NCBI GenBank assembly: GCA_903924405.1
Contig: CAIYBH010000134.1
Coordinates: 1-32,767 of the forward strand
DNA length: 32,767 nt
From: an uncultured Planctomycetaceae bacterium
Lineage (GTDB): Bacteria; Planctomycetota; Planctomycetia; Planctomycetales; Planctomycetaceae
Direction of reading: 5' to 3'
Shown here: one piece after another, positions 1 to 7,919 of the stretch
How positions within the stretch are numbered: position 1 is the first letter of the stretch
Layout of the letters: each line of letters begins with the position of its first letter
Made by a program: the position numbers and the translations under genes
Notes under the pieces: model-generated
Databases searched by the model: none
Seen by the model: the letters and a program-made list of their open reading frames with translations, nothing else
What the model was told of the DNA's origin: nothing

Positions 1-1301
1 AGCAGCCCCTGCAACTCGGTCCGTCGGTTCTTCGTCCTGTTGAGTTCCTCGGTTTTTGTCTGAAGTTTGCTAAGTGCCGTTTTCTCGTACTCTTCCGCTT
101 CGGTTTTTCCTTGTTGGCTTTGGTCGAGCGTCTGCCGGAGCCCGGGGAGGATGGCGTCAAGCTGTCGCGCGCGGTCCAGCTGGGGTCTGGCAGCGATTTG
201 ATCCTTCTCCAATTCTGTGGCGTGTGCCTGCGCCCTTTCGAAGGCGGTCGTTGTTTCCTGCAGGGTCGTCTGTGCACTGAGGAATTCACTGGCTCGCCGT
301 GCCAGTGCTGTTTCCGCGTCCTTGAAAGTGGTGTTGGCCTGCTGATGCGGGATTCGCAGTGGCTGTGCTTCGCGCAGGACGCGCTGACTTAACTGCAGCT
401 GGGTTTTGCGCGGAGCGGCATCGTTGTCAAGCTGCACGGCCCTGGTGTATTGAGCCCGGGCTTCGGACAGTTCGCGATCCAGTTTGGCAAGTCCGGTGAA
501 CCACTCCAGTGTGGCTTTGAGACGGGCAAGTTGCTGCTGACTCTCGTGCAGCGACTGTTTCGCTTCCTCGCGTTGTTTTTCCGCGTCGGCTCGTGCTTCG
601 ACGGACAGGGGTGTATAGCCCTGCATCTGAGACTCAATCGCTTTGAGTTTTTCCTCTTCTTCAGAGCAGCGCTTGAAGACGGCCCTGGAAATTCTGGTGA
701 AGGCTTCGGTACCAGTCAGGGCTTCAAGGATTGCAGCGCGTTCTTTGTCATCCGTTTTCAGGAATGCGGCGAAATCATTTTGCGCCAGCATGACTGCGCG
801 AGTGAATTGCGAAAACGTTAACCCAATCCGCAGCTCGATCGCGTTCAGGACATCCGTTTTTTTGCCACCTTCAATGACGACGCCTTCGGCACCGGGAGTG
901 ACGTTTTCGGAGTAGAGGGCCATTTCGGATTTCTGCAGGGCGCCGTCGACTTTGTTGCGAGCGCGACGCACCTGCCAGCGAGCGGTGTATGTTTTGCCAT
1001 CCATACCGACAAAAGCGGTTTCTGCAAAGCCAGAGGCTGCGCCGCGGCGCAGCAGGGTCCGTGGATCCCTTTGTGTTTCCCCTTCGGACAGTTTTTCTGT
1101 TTTTGTGCGGATCGCGCTGAGCCGCGGAGTATCCTCGTAGAGTGACAGGCACAGCGCATCGAGGAGCGTACTCTTACCGGCACCGGTGGGCCCGATGATG
1201 GAATAGAGTCCTGTGGAACGCAGGGGGTCGCGGGTGAAATCGACCGTGTGCTGGCCTTCCAGCGATGCCAGATTTTCGACAGTAATGCGGAGGATTTTCA
1301 T
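1..1301 (-). CDS. sbcC: Exonuclease SbcC (Rad50-like ATPase), 3' part outside window
   Basis: ATPase subunit of the SbcCD nuclease, which cuts DNA hairpins and blocked double-strand ends in the cytoplasm. Only the N-terminal 433 residues are visible, since the open frame continues through the left edge. The protein starts MKILRITVENLASLEG and has a Walker A motif GPTGAGKST at residues 37-45. The Q-loop region follows further on (SQFTRAVMLAQNDFAAFL), a family signature. From about residue 215 the sequence becomes rich in E, K, Q and A, as expected for the start of the long coiled coil. The ATG at 1299-1301 shares its A with the TGA stop of sbcD, so the two are translationally coupled. The Walker B half and the zinc hook lie outside the window. 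Recognition is confident from motifs and from the partner gene. Confidence 0.93.
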   Translation of the reverse strand, partial: MKILRITVENLASLEGQHTVDFTRDPLRSTGLYSIIGPTGAGKSTLLDALCLSLYEDTPRLSAIRTKTEKLSEGETQRDPRTLLRRGAASGFAETAFVGMDGKTYTARWQVRRARNKVDGALQKSEMALYSENVTPGAEGVVIEGGKKTDVLNAIELRIGLTFSQFTRAVMLAQNDFAAFLKTDDKERAAILEALTGTEAFTRISRAVFKRCSEEEEKLKAIESQMQGYTPLSVEARADAEKQREEAKQSLHESQQQLARLKATLEWFTGLAKLDRELSEARAQYTRAVQLDNDAAPRKTQLQLSQRVLREAQPLRIPHQQANTTFKDAETALARRASEFLSAQTTLQETTTAFERAQAHATELEKDQIAARPQLDRARQLDAILPGLRQTLDQSQQGKTEAEEYEKTALSKLQTKTEELNRTKNRRTELQGL

Positions 1302-2551
1302 CAGAGGACTCCTTCCTGCAGCAGGATTTCCTGAAGGGCCTGCAGGACGTCTGCATCGGGTTCTGTCTGATACTTTTGCTTCCAGTAATCGCGGAACACG
1401 CTGTCCGGGTTTATGGATTGCAGTGCTGTGGCCGGTTCTGTGCTGGTTTCCGGATCGGAGTCGAGTGTGGTGTGCTGTTGCTGGCGGCGAATGGCCGTCA
1501 GGCGGACCTGCTTATTGCGGACGGCCTCCTGAATCCGTTTGGTGCGTGTTGGATCCGGCCCGGTTTCCAGGACGACAACTTCGAGGAACGGAAAGCGTTC
1601 CGGTGGAAGTTCCGGGTCGACGGGAAGTTGATTCAGTTCTTCGATCAGTTCATCGATGGGAGCTGCGTTGCGGCGCGGGACAGACAGCAGCGGTACGGAT
1701 TCCGGCACGAGTAGTTGTTGTGTCGCTTGCAGTTGTCCGTCTTTGAAGAAGAGTTGCAGGACCTGATGCTGGTAATGGCGTTCAGAGAAGGACAGTGGGA
1801 TGGGACTGCCGCTGTAGCGAATTCTTCCCTGCTGGAACTGCTGTGCCTTGTGCAGGTGGCCGAGAGCCACGTAGGCGAGTGAATCCGGAAAGGTACTGAG
1901 GCTGACGGCTTCGGCGTTGCCGATGACAATGCGGCGTTCGGAGTCGCGAGATTCTTCCCCCCCGGTCAGGTGACAGTGCCCCAGTGCGATCAGGGGGACC
2001 GTGGACGAGTGCTGATGCCGCAGGGTCAGGGCGTGTTCGGTGACCTGGCGATACAGTTCGTGGATACCGTCGAGGTAGGGGTCAACAGCGTCTGGAAGAA
2101 CCGGGACATCGGCAGGACGCAGAAACGGGACCGCCAGGATGAGCGCCGCGAGGGATTGATCGGGTCCGTGCAGAGGCACGATCAGGCGATCGAGGTCGAT
2201 TTGTCCATCATCATTTCTGCGGACGGTTCCCACGACGTGAATTCTGAGCGACTGCAGCAGGCTGGCGGGGGCTTCAAGCCGAGCTCCGGCATCATGATTC
2301 CCGGCGGTAATCACGATCTGCAGAGTGGGGAGTGCGGTTTGTACGCTGGCGAGGAACGCGTAGAAGCGTTTCTGAGCGGAGGCGGGCGGGTTAATAGTAT
2401 CGAAGATGTCGCCGGAGATGAGCAGAGCATCGGGCTGATGTTGACGGAGTTGTTCGAGGAGCCAGTCGAGGAACTGAGCATGTTCGAAGTCGCGATCATA
2501 TCCGTGGAACAGTTGGCCCAGATGCCAGTCAGCCGTGTGAAAAATCTGCAT
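1301..2551 (-). CDS. sbcD: Exonuclease SbcD (Mre11-like phosphoesterase)
   Basis: Nuclease subunit of SbcCD, a two-metal calcineurin-like phosphoesterase that works with the SbcC ATPase in double-strand break and hairpin processing. The 416-residue protein shows the full metal-binding set: DWH at residues 8-10, GDIFD at 47-51, GNHD at 84-87, then GHCH and GHLH further on. The start was set at the ATG at 2549-2551 (MQIFHTADWHLG), because this family begins right at the first metal motif. An 18-residue longer frame exists upstream but has no family support. The stop overlaps the sbcC start by one base. A possible promoter lies at 2635-2663. The C-terminal 100 residues (rich in Q, T and E) are less conserved than the catalytic core. 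Confidence 0.94.
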   Translation of the reverse strand: MQIFHTADWHLGQLFHGYDRDFEHAQFLDWLLEQLRQHQPDALLISGDIFDTINPPASAQKRFYAFLASVQTALPTLQIVITAGNHDAGARLEAPASLLQSLRIHVVGTVRRNDDGQIDLDRLIVPLHGPDQSLAALILAVPFLRPADVPVLPDAVDPYLDGIHELYRQVTEHALTLRHQHSSTVPLIALGHCHLTGGEESRDSERRIVIGNAEAVSLSTFPDSLAYVALGHLHKAQQFQQGRIRYSGSPIPLSFSERHYQHQVLQLFFKDGQLQATQQLLVPESVPLLSVPRRNAAPIDELIEELNQLPVDPELPPERFPFLEVVVLETGPDPTRTKRIQEAVRNKQVRLTAIRRQQQHTTLDSDPETSTEPATALQSINPDSVFRDYWKQKYQTEPDADVLQALQEILLQEGVL

Positions 2552-2634
2552 GACGAGTGAACTTACAGGAAGAAATGAGAATCTCAGGGCCAGGGGAGTG
2601 AGCAACTCAACCGCAGGGCCTCATCGCCGGTGGC

Positions 2635-2663
2635 ACTCTAAACGGTGACGCACAGAACCACAA
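2635..2663 (-). promoter_or_regulatory. Possible sigma-70-type promoter for sbcDC
   Basis: On the minus strand a TTGTGG hexamer (2658-2663) is followed after 17 bases by TAGAGT (2635-2640). Transcription would begin about 75-85 bases before the sbcD ATG. The -10 box fits the TAGANT form seen before several other genes in this window. The -35 match is weak, so this is tentative. Confidence 0.33.
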
Positions 2664-3169
2664 ATCGGAAGCCCCTGACACCTGCAAAGTTCAAACAACT
2701 CGCGCGTTGCCCGAACAGACGAATGTGTTGCTTCAGCCTACTAAAACCTCATTGATGGAATGCTGTGCCTGAGTGAATTGAAGAATTCGCTCAGCCAACA
2801 CAGGATCCTGTCAAATGCACGGTAGTCATTTGTTCGGCGGACGTCGCGGGGTGATGACCAATTGCCCGCGTCTCAGCGAGGCACCGTATGCATCGACGCA
2901 GCGTGGAGTTTTGGGTGCTCCTGGAGGTCTGGGTGGGTGTCTGGGTGACGATTTCGGATTGGTATGGACACAATTTGGGGGATTCAGTAAATCTCCGGCA
3001 GAATCTGCTGCAGGGTGGTGATAAGTCGCAGGAAATGCCGGCGTGGCCGGGGCCCTGTCAGTGGCGGATCCGTGGATGAGAAAAACCTCGAGGGGCTGCG
3101 ACAGTTTCTCTGAGTGCTTTCTGTTCAGGCTGGGTCATTTTTTACGTTTGATTGCAGGAAACCGACAGG
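2664..3169. other. Gene-free stretch between sbcD and the lipoprotein gene
   Basis: I see no convincing coding sequence on either strand. The short open frames here are low-complexity, lack ribosome binding sites and overlap one another. The one clear structure is the stem-loop at 2769-2794, listed separately. No tRNA-like or transposase-like sequence was found. Confidence 0.5.
2769..2794. repeat. Perfectly nested 11-bp stem-loop
   Basis: CTGAGTGAATT (2769-2779) and AATTCGCTCAG (2784-2794) pair over 11 positions, with one T-G wobble, around a GAAG tetraloop. No T-tract follows on the plus strand, so it is not an ordinary intrinsic terminator. It could be part of a small RNA, an operator dyad or a processed 5' leader. 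Its role is unknown. Confidence 0.45.
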
Positions 3170-3523
3170 ATGTTCAGGTTCTGCTCACTTACCACGGCGA
3201 CAGCGCTGTCACTCGGACTTTGCGGGTGTTATCCGTCCATGTACGGTCCGTATCAGAACCGAGGCATGTACGGGGCTCCTGCAATGTACGGTCAACCCGG
3301 GACTCTGGTGATGCCGCAGCAGCCGGGGACGACGGGGTATCCGCTGAATGGTACCTCAACGTTCAGCAACGGAACCACGGTACCGCAGGACGACTTCAGC
3401 AAAGAGAAGGATGAGCGGTTTTTCGACGAATCGGGTGGTGCGAATGACGGCGGAGTTCCTCCAGCCAAAGACCCCGGTACGGAGACGGACAGGGGCGGCA
3501 TGTTCCCGACAGATAACCCCTGA
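3170..3523 (+). CDS. Small putative lipoprotein with MYG repeats
   Basis: A 117-residue protein of unknown function. It opens with a short positive and hydrophobic leader (MFRFCSLTTATALSLG) ending in LCGC at residues 17-20, a plausible lipobox with Cys20 as the lipidated residue. The mature part is rich in G, P, Y, T and D. It begins with the tripeptide MYG three times within about 20 residues and ends in an acidic, disordered-looking tail (DDFSKEKDERFFDES, then G/P/D-rich). A TTG start six codons upstream is possible, but the ATG at 3170 places the signal peptide correctly. It converges on the cytochrome gene across the terminator at 3583-3666. No family is recognised; membrane-anchored surface protein is an inference. 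Confidence 0.6.
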   Translation: MFRFCSLTTATALSLGLCGCYPSMYGPYQNRGMYGAPAMYGQPGTLVMPQQPGTTGYPLNGTSTFSNGTTVPQDDFSKEKDERFFDESGGANDGGVPPAKDPGTETDRGGMFPTDNP

Positions 3524-3543
3524 CAGTGCCGGGGGCGCAAATA

Positions 3544-3631
3544 GGGGTCAGGAACCAATAGTGCGAAGCACCCTTCGGGCCGGGGCGGAAAAAGGGGTCA
3601 GGAACCAATAGTGCGAAGCACCCTTCGGGCC
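3544..3631. repeat. 38-bp direct repeat, two identical copies
   Basis: Two identical 38-base copies lie at 3544-3581 and 3594-3631, separated by 12 bases. Each begins GGGGTCAGGAACCAATAG and contains the small hairpin CGAAG-CACC-CTTCG. The second copy also forms the left arm of the terminator at 3583-3666, and the first copy could compete for the same right arm. The form suggests a dispersed REP- or BIME-like element rather than unique sequence. Confidence 0.8.
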
Positions 3632-3666
3632 TTTAGGCTATTGGTTCCTGACCCCTTTTTCCGCCC
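3583..3666. terminator. Repeat-built bidirectional terminator
   Basis: A perfect 29-bp inverted repeat has arms at 3583-3611 and 3638-3666 around a 26-base loop, which itself holds a small hairpin. The 18-bp core stem GGGGTCAGGAACCAATAG (3594-3611) with its partner (3638-3655) is followed by TTTTT at 3656-3660 on the plus strand. It is preceded by AAAAA at 3589-3593, which gives a T-tract on the minus strand. It therefore has the intrinsic-terminator layout in both directions. It sits between the lipoprotein stop (3523) and the cytochrome stop (3672). Confidence 0.8.
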
Positions 3667-3671
3667 ACCAA

Positions 3672-5531
3672 TCAGCGGGTGCCGGAACGCAGGAAGAGTT
3701 GCCCCAGTTGGGCTGGTGGGCTGCCATAGACCTGCTGCAGGGCGGCTGCGGCGTCCGGATTGCCACGGAGTGCGGTGAGGAACTGCTGAAAACGCTGTGG
3801 TCCGCCCTGATTCATGAGAAAGCGGACAAGCAGATAGCCGACATCTCCGACTTCACCGGGGGAGAACGTGCCTTCGGTGAAGAGTTTGGCGGGGTCGTTC
3901 AGCGTGGCCAGCGATTTTGTGGCACGGACTGGGAGCGATTTCAGGAAGGCTGAATTCTCCGGAATGCCGGCTTCGAGTGTACCGAACCCCAGTTTGAGCC
4001 AGTCTGGCAGGGGGGCGCCGTCGCGGGTAAGGAACGTCTGGCTGACGAGTGAATTCAGGAGCTCGGTCGCGGAGAGCGCTGTGTCTGCGCCGGTATCACT
4101 GGTATCACCGGTATCATGCATGGCGACGTAGGCGGTTTCCTGACCGGCATTGATGACGGAGTGCCCGGAGATGACTTTGGGCGTACGGCGATTGTTCATC
4201 AGCACGGTGTTGAATTCTTCGTAGTCGAACCGGTCTTTGGTCACGAACACGATGAGTCGACCGCGGAATGGTTTTTGTCCTTCGGGCAGCGGGTATTTTG
4301 TGGTGAGTTGAGCGAGGTGCGACTGCGCTGAGTCGGCCAGTGTCTTCAGCCGGGACTCATCCACGGTCCCGTAGAAATAGAAGTCGGGGGACGTGAAGGC
4401 GTTGCCGGTGGTTTTGGGGGAGACGCGTTTCCAGAGTGCTTCAGCCTGTTCGGTCCGTCGTTGTTCGAATTCTGAGTCGGACATGGCGGCGAGGCGCGCG
4501 GCTTCGAGTTCGGCTTCCGTGGGAACGAGTGTGCGGATGGGAGCTTTGGGGTCGGTGCCGTCAAAATGTGCGCCTTCGCGGATCCATGTTTCGAGTGCTT
4601 TAGCCTGTGACAGTTTGAGCTGTCCCTGCCCGGCGGGCATTTTCAGGGGATCCTGTCGGAGGACGAGATCGACGATGTAACTGCCGTCCGGATTTCCGGG
4701 AACGATGGTATTGCCGGTGGGGCCACCCTGCAGCAATTGTTCAAAGGTGGTCAGCGAGTAATTGCCGCGAGGATTATTGCCGGAGTGGCAACCGACGCAG
4801 AGATTAACGAGCCAGGGGGCGACATCCTTCCGGAAGGAGACGGTTTCTGAGCCGGTGGCCATGACGACCTGGACGGGTGGTTTCTTTTCGACGAGGGAAT
4901 CACCGATCGGTGCTGACTTGTCCTCGCCATCGAACGGGGCGCCCTGTTCGATCCAGCGCACGATGGTCAGGATTTCGGGGTCTTTGAGTTTTTCAGCGCC
5001 GCTGGGCATCCGTTGTTTTTCGTCCGGGTGAATCAAGCGCAGAGCCAGCAGGCTGCGCTGGGGGGTCCCTGCGAAGACGACCGGGCCACTGCGACTGCCT
5101 TTTCCGATGGCTTCGTACGTGTCCAGTCGAAAGTTTGCGGAGGCCTGGGCTTCGTTGTGACAGCGGAGGCAGTTGGTTTTGAGGATGGGAGCAACTTCGG
5201 ATTCGAAGCTGACGGGAAGTACGTACTTCGCTTTGTCGAGTGCTGCTTTGCAGCCTGTCCAGGTACGGTCTTTTTCGTCCTCGGCGATTTCCAGGGCCTG
5301 CACGCGTTCGTCTGCTTTGGCGATGATTGCCTTTGCTGCTTCGACGTCCTTCTTTTTGATGAGTCCGGGTACGCCTTTCAGTTCACGAGTCAATTCGGCC
5401 AGTTCCCGGCGTGATTCCGGTGGCAGAGCGGCGTGGGCGCTGCAGGGAGCGGCAGCGGATGCTGTGAGAAAAGCGAGCAACAGGCTGAACCACAGGCGTT
5501 TGGAAATCGTCAACAGGCTGGCAGTGCGCAT
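3672..5531 (-). CDS. Secreted two-heme planctomycete cytochrome c protein with peptidase-like C-terminal domain
   Basis: A 619-residue exported protein. Residues 1-34 form a signal peptide (basic start, hydrophobic core, SAHA end), which fixes the start at the ATG at 5529-5531; a longer frame upstream would spoil it. Two cytochrome c modules follow, with heme motifs CLRCH (121-125) and CVGCH (245-249). Each is followed by a MP[SA]G sequence (Met175 and Met298) that could give the axial Met. Both modules end in WI-E-GA-FDG, typical of planctomycete cytochrome c domains. Residues about 380-619 resemble a metallopeptidase-like domain ending in PDWLKLGFG (509-517), but the expected HExxH position reads LVSQT (495-499). 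The usual PSD1/DUF1553 part is absent. Likely a periplasmic redox or heme-binding protein; partner unknown. Confidence 0.82.
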   Translation of the reverse strand: MRTASLLTISKRLWFSLLLAFLTASAAAPCSAHAALPPESRRELAELTRELKGVPGLIKKKDVEAAKAIIAKADERVQALEIAEDEKDRTWTGCKAALDKAKYVLPVSFESEVAPILKTNCLRCHNEAQASANFRLDTYEAIGKGSRSGPVVFAGTPQRSLLALRLIHPDEKQRMPSGAEKLKDPEILTIVRWIEQGAPFDGEDKSAPIGDSLVEKKPPVQVVMATGSETVSFRKDVAPWLVNLCVGCHSGNNPRGNYSLTTFEQLLQGGPTGNTIVPGNPDGSYIVDLVLRQDPLKMPAGQGQLKLSQAKALETWIREGAHFDGTDPKAPIRTLVPTEAELEAARLAAMSDSEFEQRRTEQAEALWKRVSPKTTGNAFTSPDFYFYGTVDESRLKTLADSAQSHLAQLTTKYPLPEGQKPFRGRLIVFVTKDRFDYEEFNTVLMNNRRTPKVISGHSVINAGQETAYVAMHDTGDTSDTGADTALSATELLNSLVSQTFLTRDGAPLPDWLKLGFGTLEAGIPENSAFLKSLPVRATKSLATLNDPAKLFTEGTFSPGEVGDVGYLLVRFLMNQGGPQRFQQFLTALRGNPDAAAALQQVYGSPPAQLGQLFLRSGTR

Positions 5532-5576
5532 GCGGAGAACTCTTGAAAAAGCACGTCGAGTGGGTTCAGAGGAGAA

Positions 5577-5605
5577 AATGAACAGGCCGAGTCTACCGTT
5601 GTCAA
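5577..5605 (-). promoter_or_regulatory. Possible promoter of the cytochrome gene
   Basis: On the minus strand a perfect TTGACA (5600-5605) is followed after 17 bases by TTCATT (5577-5582), a weak -10 match. The leader to the ATG at 5531 would be about 40 bases. It lies in the divergent region facing the PPC-protein promoter. Confidence 0.38.
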
Positions 5606-5665
5606 GGGTCGTAATCACACTTTTCGGCAGGTTGTGGGGAACACCGGAAGAAACCCGGTTTCACT

Positions 5666-5694
5666 TTGACGCGGGGTGTGCCCCCGCTTAGACT
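5666..5694 (+). promoter_or_regulatory. Sigma-70-type promoter of the PPC-protein gene, with dyad in spacer
   Basis: TTGACG (5666-5671) and TAGACT (5689-5694) are separated by exactly 17 bases, and the leader to the ATG at 5750 would be about 50 bases. The spacer is almost filled by the inverted repeat GCGGGG-TGTGC-CCCCGC (5671-5687). This position suits an operator read by a dimeric regulator. No regulator gene lies nearby. Confidence 0.55.
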
Positions 5695-5749
5695 GGAGGT
5701 TTGTTTAACGCGCCTTCCCAGCCATATATTCTTCGGAAAACCCTCCCCC

Positions 5750-7759
5750 ATGGCTGTTTCCTTCCTGAATTCTCGTATTTGCTCGTCCGTATCCCGCCCA
5801 CTTACGCTCATGGTGAGCTGGGCGTGCGGTGGTGTGCTTGTTGCGCAGGAACCTGTGATCGACCGCCTGGAAGGAACAGGATTTCAGCCGGGCCGTCGCG
5901 CTTCGGTCACTGTTCATGGCAAGCAGTTGCAGGGTGCTGTGGCATTGTGGACCCCGGTGGGCAGTCTGCGTGTGCGTGAGGGCTCAGATGTCACGAAGGA
6001 CCAGCCGGTGGCGCTGGACGGGGATATTGCAGCCGATGCGGTGGTGGGGATTCATCCCGTCCGCATGGTGACGACGCATGGGTGTTCTGAAGCGGGCTGG
6101 ATTGTGGTGGACGACCTGGCCGCGATCCCCGTCACGGCCGAGGCGGACGATCGTCGTGTGGGGCAGGCGGTGACGTTGCCGTGTTCACTGCAGAGCTTTG
6201 TGGGTCCTGTCGCATCGAAGGTATTTCGATTTTCGTTGACTGCCGGCCAGTCGTTCAGTGCCGAAGTGTATGCTCGGCGGCTGGGTTCCGACCTGGACCC
6301 GGTGTTGCGAGTTTTCGGGCCGGACGGTCGCGAGGTGGCCTACAGTGACGATGTGCCCGGGACAGAAGGGGATGCTCAATTGCGCTGGACGGCGCCAGCG
6401 GCTGGTGAATACCGGCTGGAGGTGCGGGACATTCGTTATTCCGGTGGTGGGCGGCACCACTTCCATCTTCGACTCAGCAACGCCCCGCTGGTCAGTGCGG
6501 TGATTCCTCGATTTGTTCGCGCGGGTGAACCGGTGAAATTTCTGGATGGTACCGGAGCTGTGCTGGGCGAGTCGGTCACGCCGGCCTCGGCTGTTCGTCC
6601 CGGGGGATTGACGCCGGTGAATTTTCGGGCCTCTGGCGCCGATGCGAACAACGTCGCAGCGGCTGTGCTGGTGGCTGACCCGGTGCAGACTGAGGTGGAA
6701 CCGAATGATGTTCGTGAACAGGCGAACCCACTGGTGCCGGAATCCGGCGCGTTGGCGGGCGTCTTTGAGAAGCCGGGTGACGTGGACTGGTTTCGCATTA
6801 CGGCGACTGAGGCGGGACCTCTGCTGCTGGCGGCTGCGACGCGGGACGTCGCCAGTCCCTGTGACCTGATTCTGGAGCTCTACAATGCGGACGGCGGTCG
6901 TCTGGTGGAAGCGGATGATGCCGGGGCCCGTGATGCGGAGCTGAATTTTCAGATTCCTGCGGCGGGTGAATACTATCTGAAGGTGTCGGAGCTGGCTGGA
7001 CGCGGCGGTGTTGGCTGGCCCTGGAGTCTGCGGGTGTATCGTGGTCGTCGGGCGGTGTTGACAGCTGTGCCGGCGGACCGTCTGAACGTACCGCGGGGAG
7101 GCAGTGTGGCGATGCCGCTGACGCTGCGACGCATTCAGTATGATGGTCCTTTGAAAGTGGAGGTGCTCGGGCTGCCTGCGGCACTGAAGATGGAACCCTT
7201 CGTGGTGGGGGCAAAGCAGAGCGTGGTACCGATTGTGTTGACGGCTGTGGATGCGGCTGCGGCGGCCTCGGATGCGGACTGGGGGCCGGTGACGCTGCAG
7301 GTCAGTGCCCCGGACGGCTCGGTGACGTCGTCGATTGCCGTGTTGAATCCTCCACCGCCGCGGAAGCAGGACAACGAGGTCTTCCGCAGTGCGGCGATGC
7401 GTTCCGATCTGTTTGCGGCGGTTGCGCCGGCGGGTGAATTTTCGCTGTCGGTGGACCCTGCGGTGATTTCGGTCGCTCGAGGGGCCACGGGAACGGTTCA
7501 GGTCCGGGCCACTCGGGCGGCTGAGTGGACTATGCCGATTGAAGTGGCCCTGGCGACTCCTGCTGACCAGTTACCGAATGGGGTTACTGTAGCGGGTGGG
7601 GCTATGGCGGCTGGAGAGTTGGCGATTACGATTACGGTGGCTGCTGATGCAACGCCGGGGCCCTGTACGATATTTCTGCAGGGGAAAGCGAAGAAGGACA
7701 ATCAGGAACGGGTTTATCCGGTTCCGCCGATTCGGCTGGAAGTGGCAGCGGGTTCGTGA
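5750..7759 (+). CDS. Secreted protein with two PPC (pre-peptidase C-terminal) domains
   Basis: A 669-residue exported beta-rich protein of unknown exact function. The start at 5750 gives a signal peptide (about residues 1-32, hydrophobic core MVSWACGGVLVA). A first region (about 35-130) is Ig- or IPT-like. Two PPC-like domains follow: about 155-242, with AAGEYRLEVRD, and about 315-430, opening with EVEPNDVREQANPL and containing DVDWFRI and AAGEYYLKVSE. These are hallmark PPC motifs. The rest (430-669) looks like further beta-sandwich repeats with no visible catalytic motif. Such proteins in planctomycetes usually accompany DUF1549/DUF1553 genes, and one follows here after 160 bases. A role in binding cell-surface or extracellular polymers is inferred. 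Confidence 0.82.
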   Translation: MAVSFLNSRICSSVSRPLTLMVSWACGGVLVAQEPVIDRLEGTGFQPGRRASVTVHGKQLQGAVALWTPVGSLRVREGSDVTKDQPVALDGDIAADAVVGIHPVRMVTTHGCSEAGWIVVDDLAAIPVTAEADDRRVGQAVTLPCSLQSFVGPVASKVFRFSLTAGQSFSAEVYARRLGSDLDPVLRVFGPDGREVAYSDDVPGTEGDAQLRWTAPAAGEYRLEVRDIRYSGGGRHHFHLRLSNAPLVSAVIPRFVRAGEPVKFLDGTGAVLGESVTPASAVRPGGLTPVNFRASGADANNVAAAVLVADPVQTEVEPNDVREQANPLVPESGALAGVFEKPGDVDWFRITATEAGPLLLAAATRDVASPCDLILELYNADGGRLVEADDAGARDAELNFQIPAAGEYYLKVSELAGRGGVGWPWSLRVYRGRRAVLTAVPADRLNVPRGGSVAMPLTLRRIQYDGPLKVEVLGLPAALKMEPFVVGAKQSVVPIVLTAVDAAAAASDADWGPVTLQVSAPDGSVTSSIAVLNPPPPRKQDNEVFRSAAMRSDLFAAVAPAGEFSLSVDPAVISVARGATGTVQVRATRAAEWTMPIEVALATPADQLPNGVTVAGGAMAAGELAITITVAADATPGPCTIFLQGKAKKDNQERVYPVPPIRLEVAAGS

Positions 7760-7919
7760 CGCCTGCCATTCCGGTTCATCCGGCATCAAACTGAGAGTAT
7801 TGTGGGCCGCAGACTGGCGGTCGCTGCTGTGAACCTGAGAACTCGAAACTGTAAGCTTGAAATCACGTGTTTGCTGTGTGTCAGGATCTTCGGGAACTGA
7901 CTCTGAAAGAGGCGTACCA

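Noticed and set aside
3544..3631. CRISPR-like reading of the 38-bp repeat pair
   Set aside because: Only two copies with a 12-base spacer, one of them part of a terminator stem, and no cas genes nearby.
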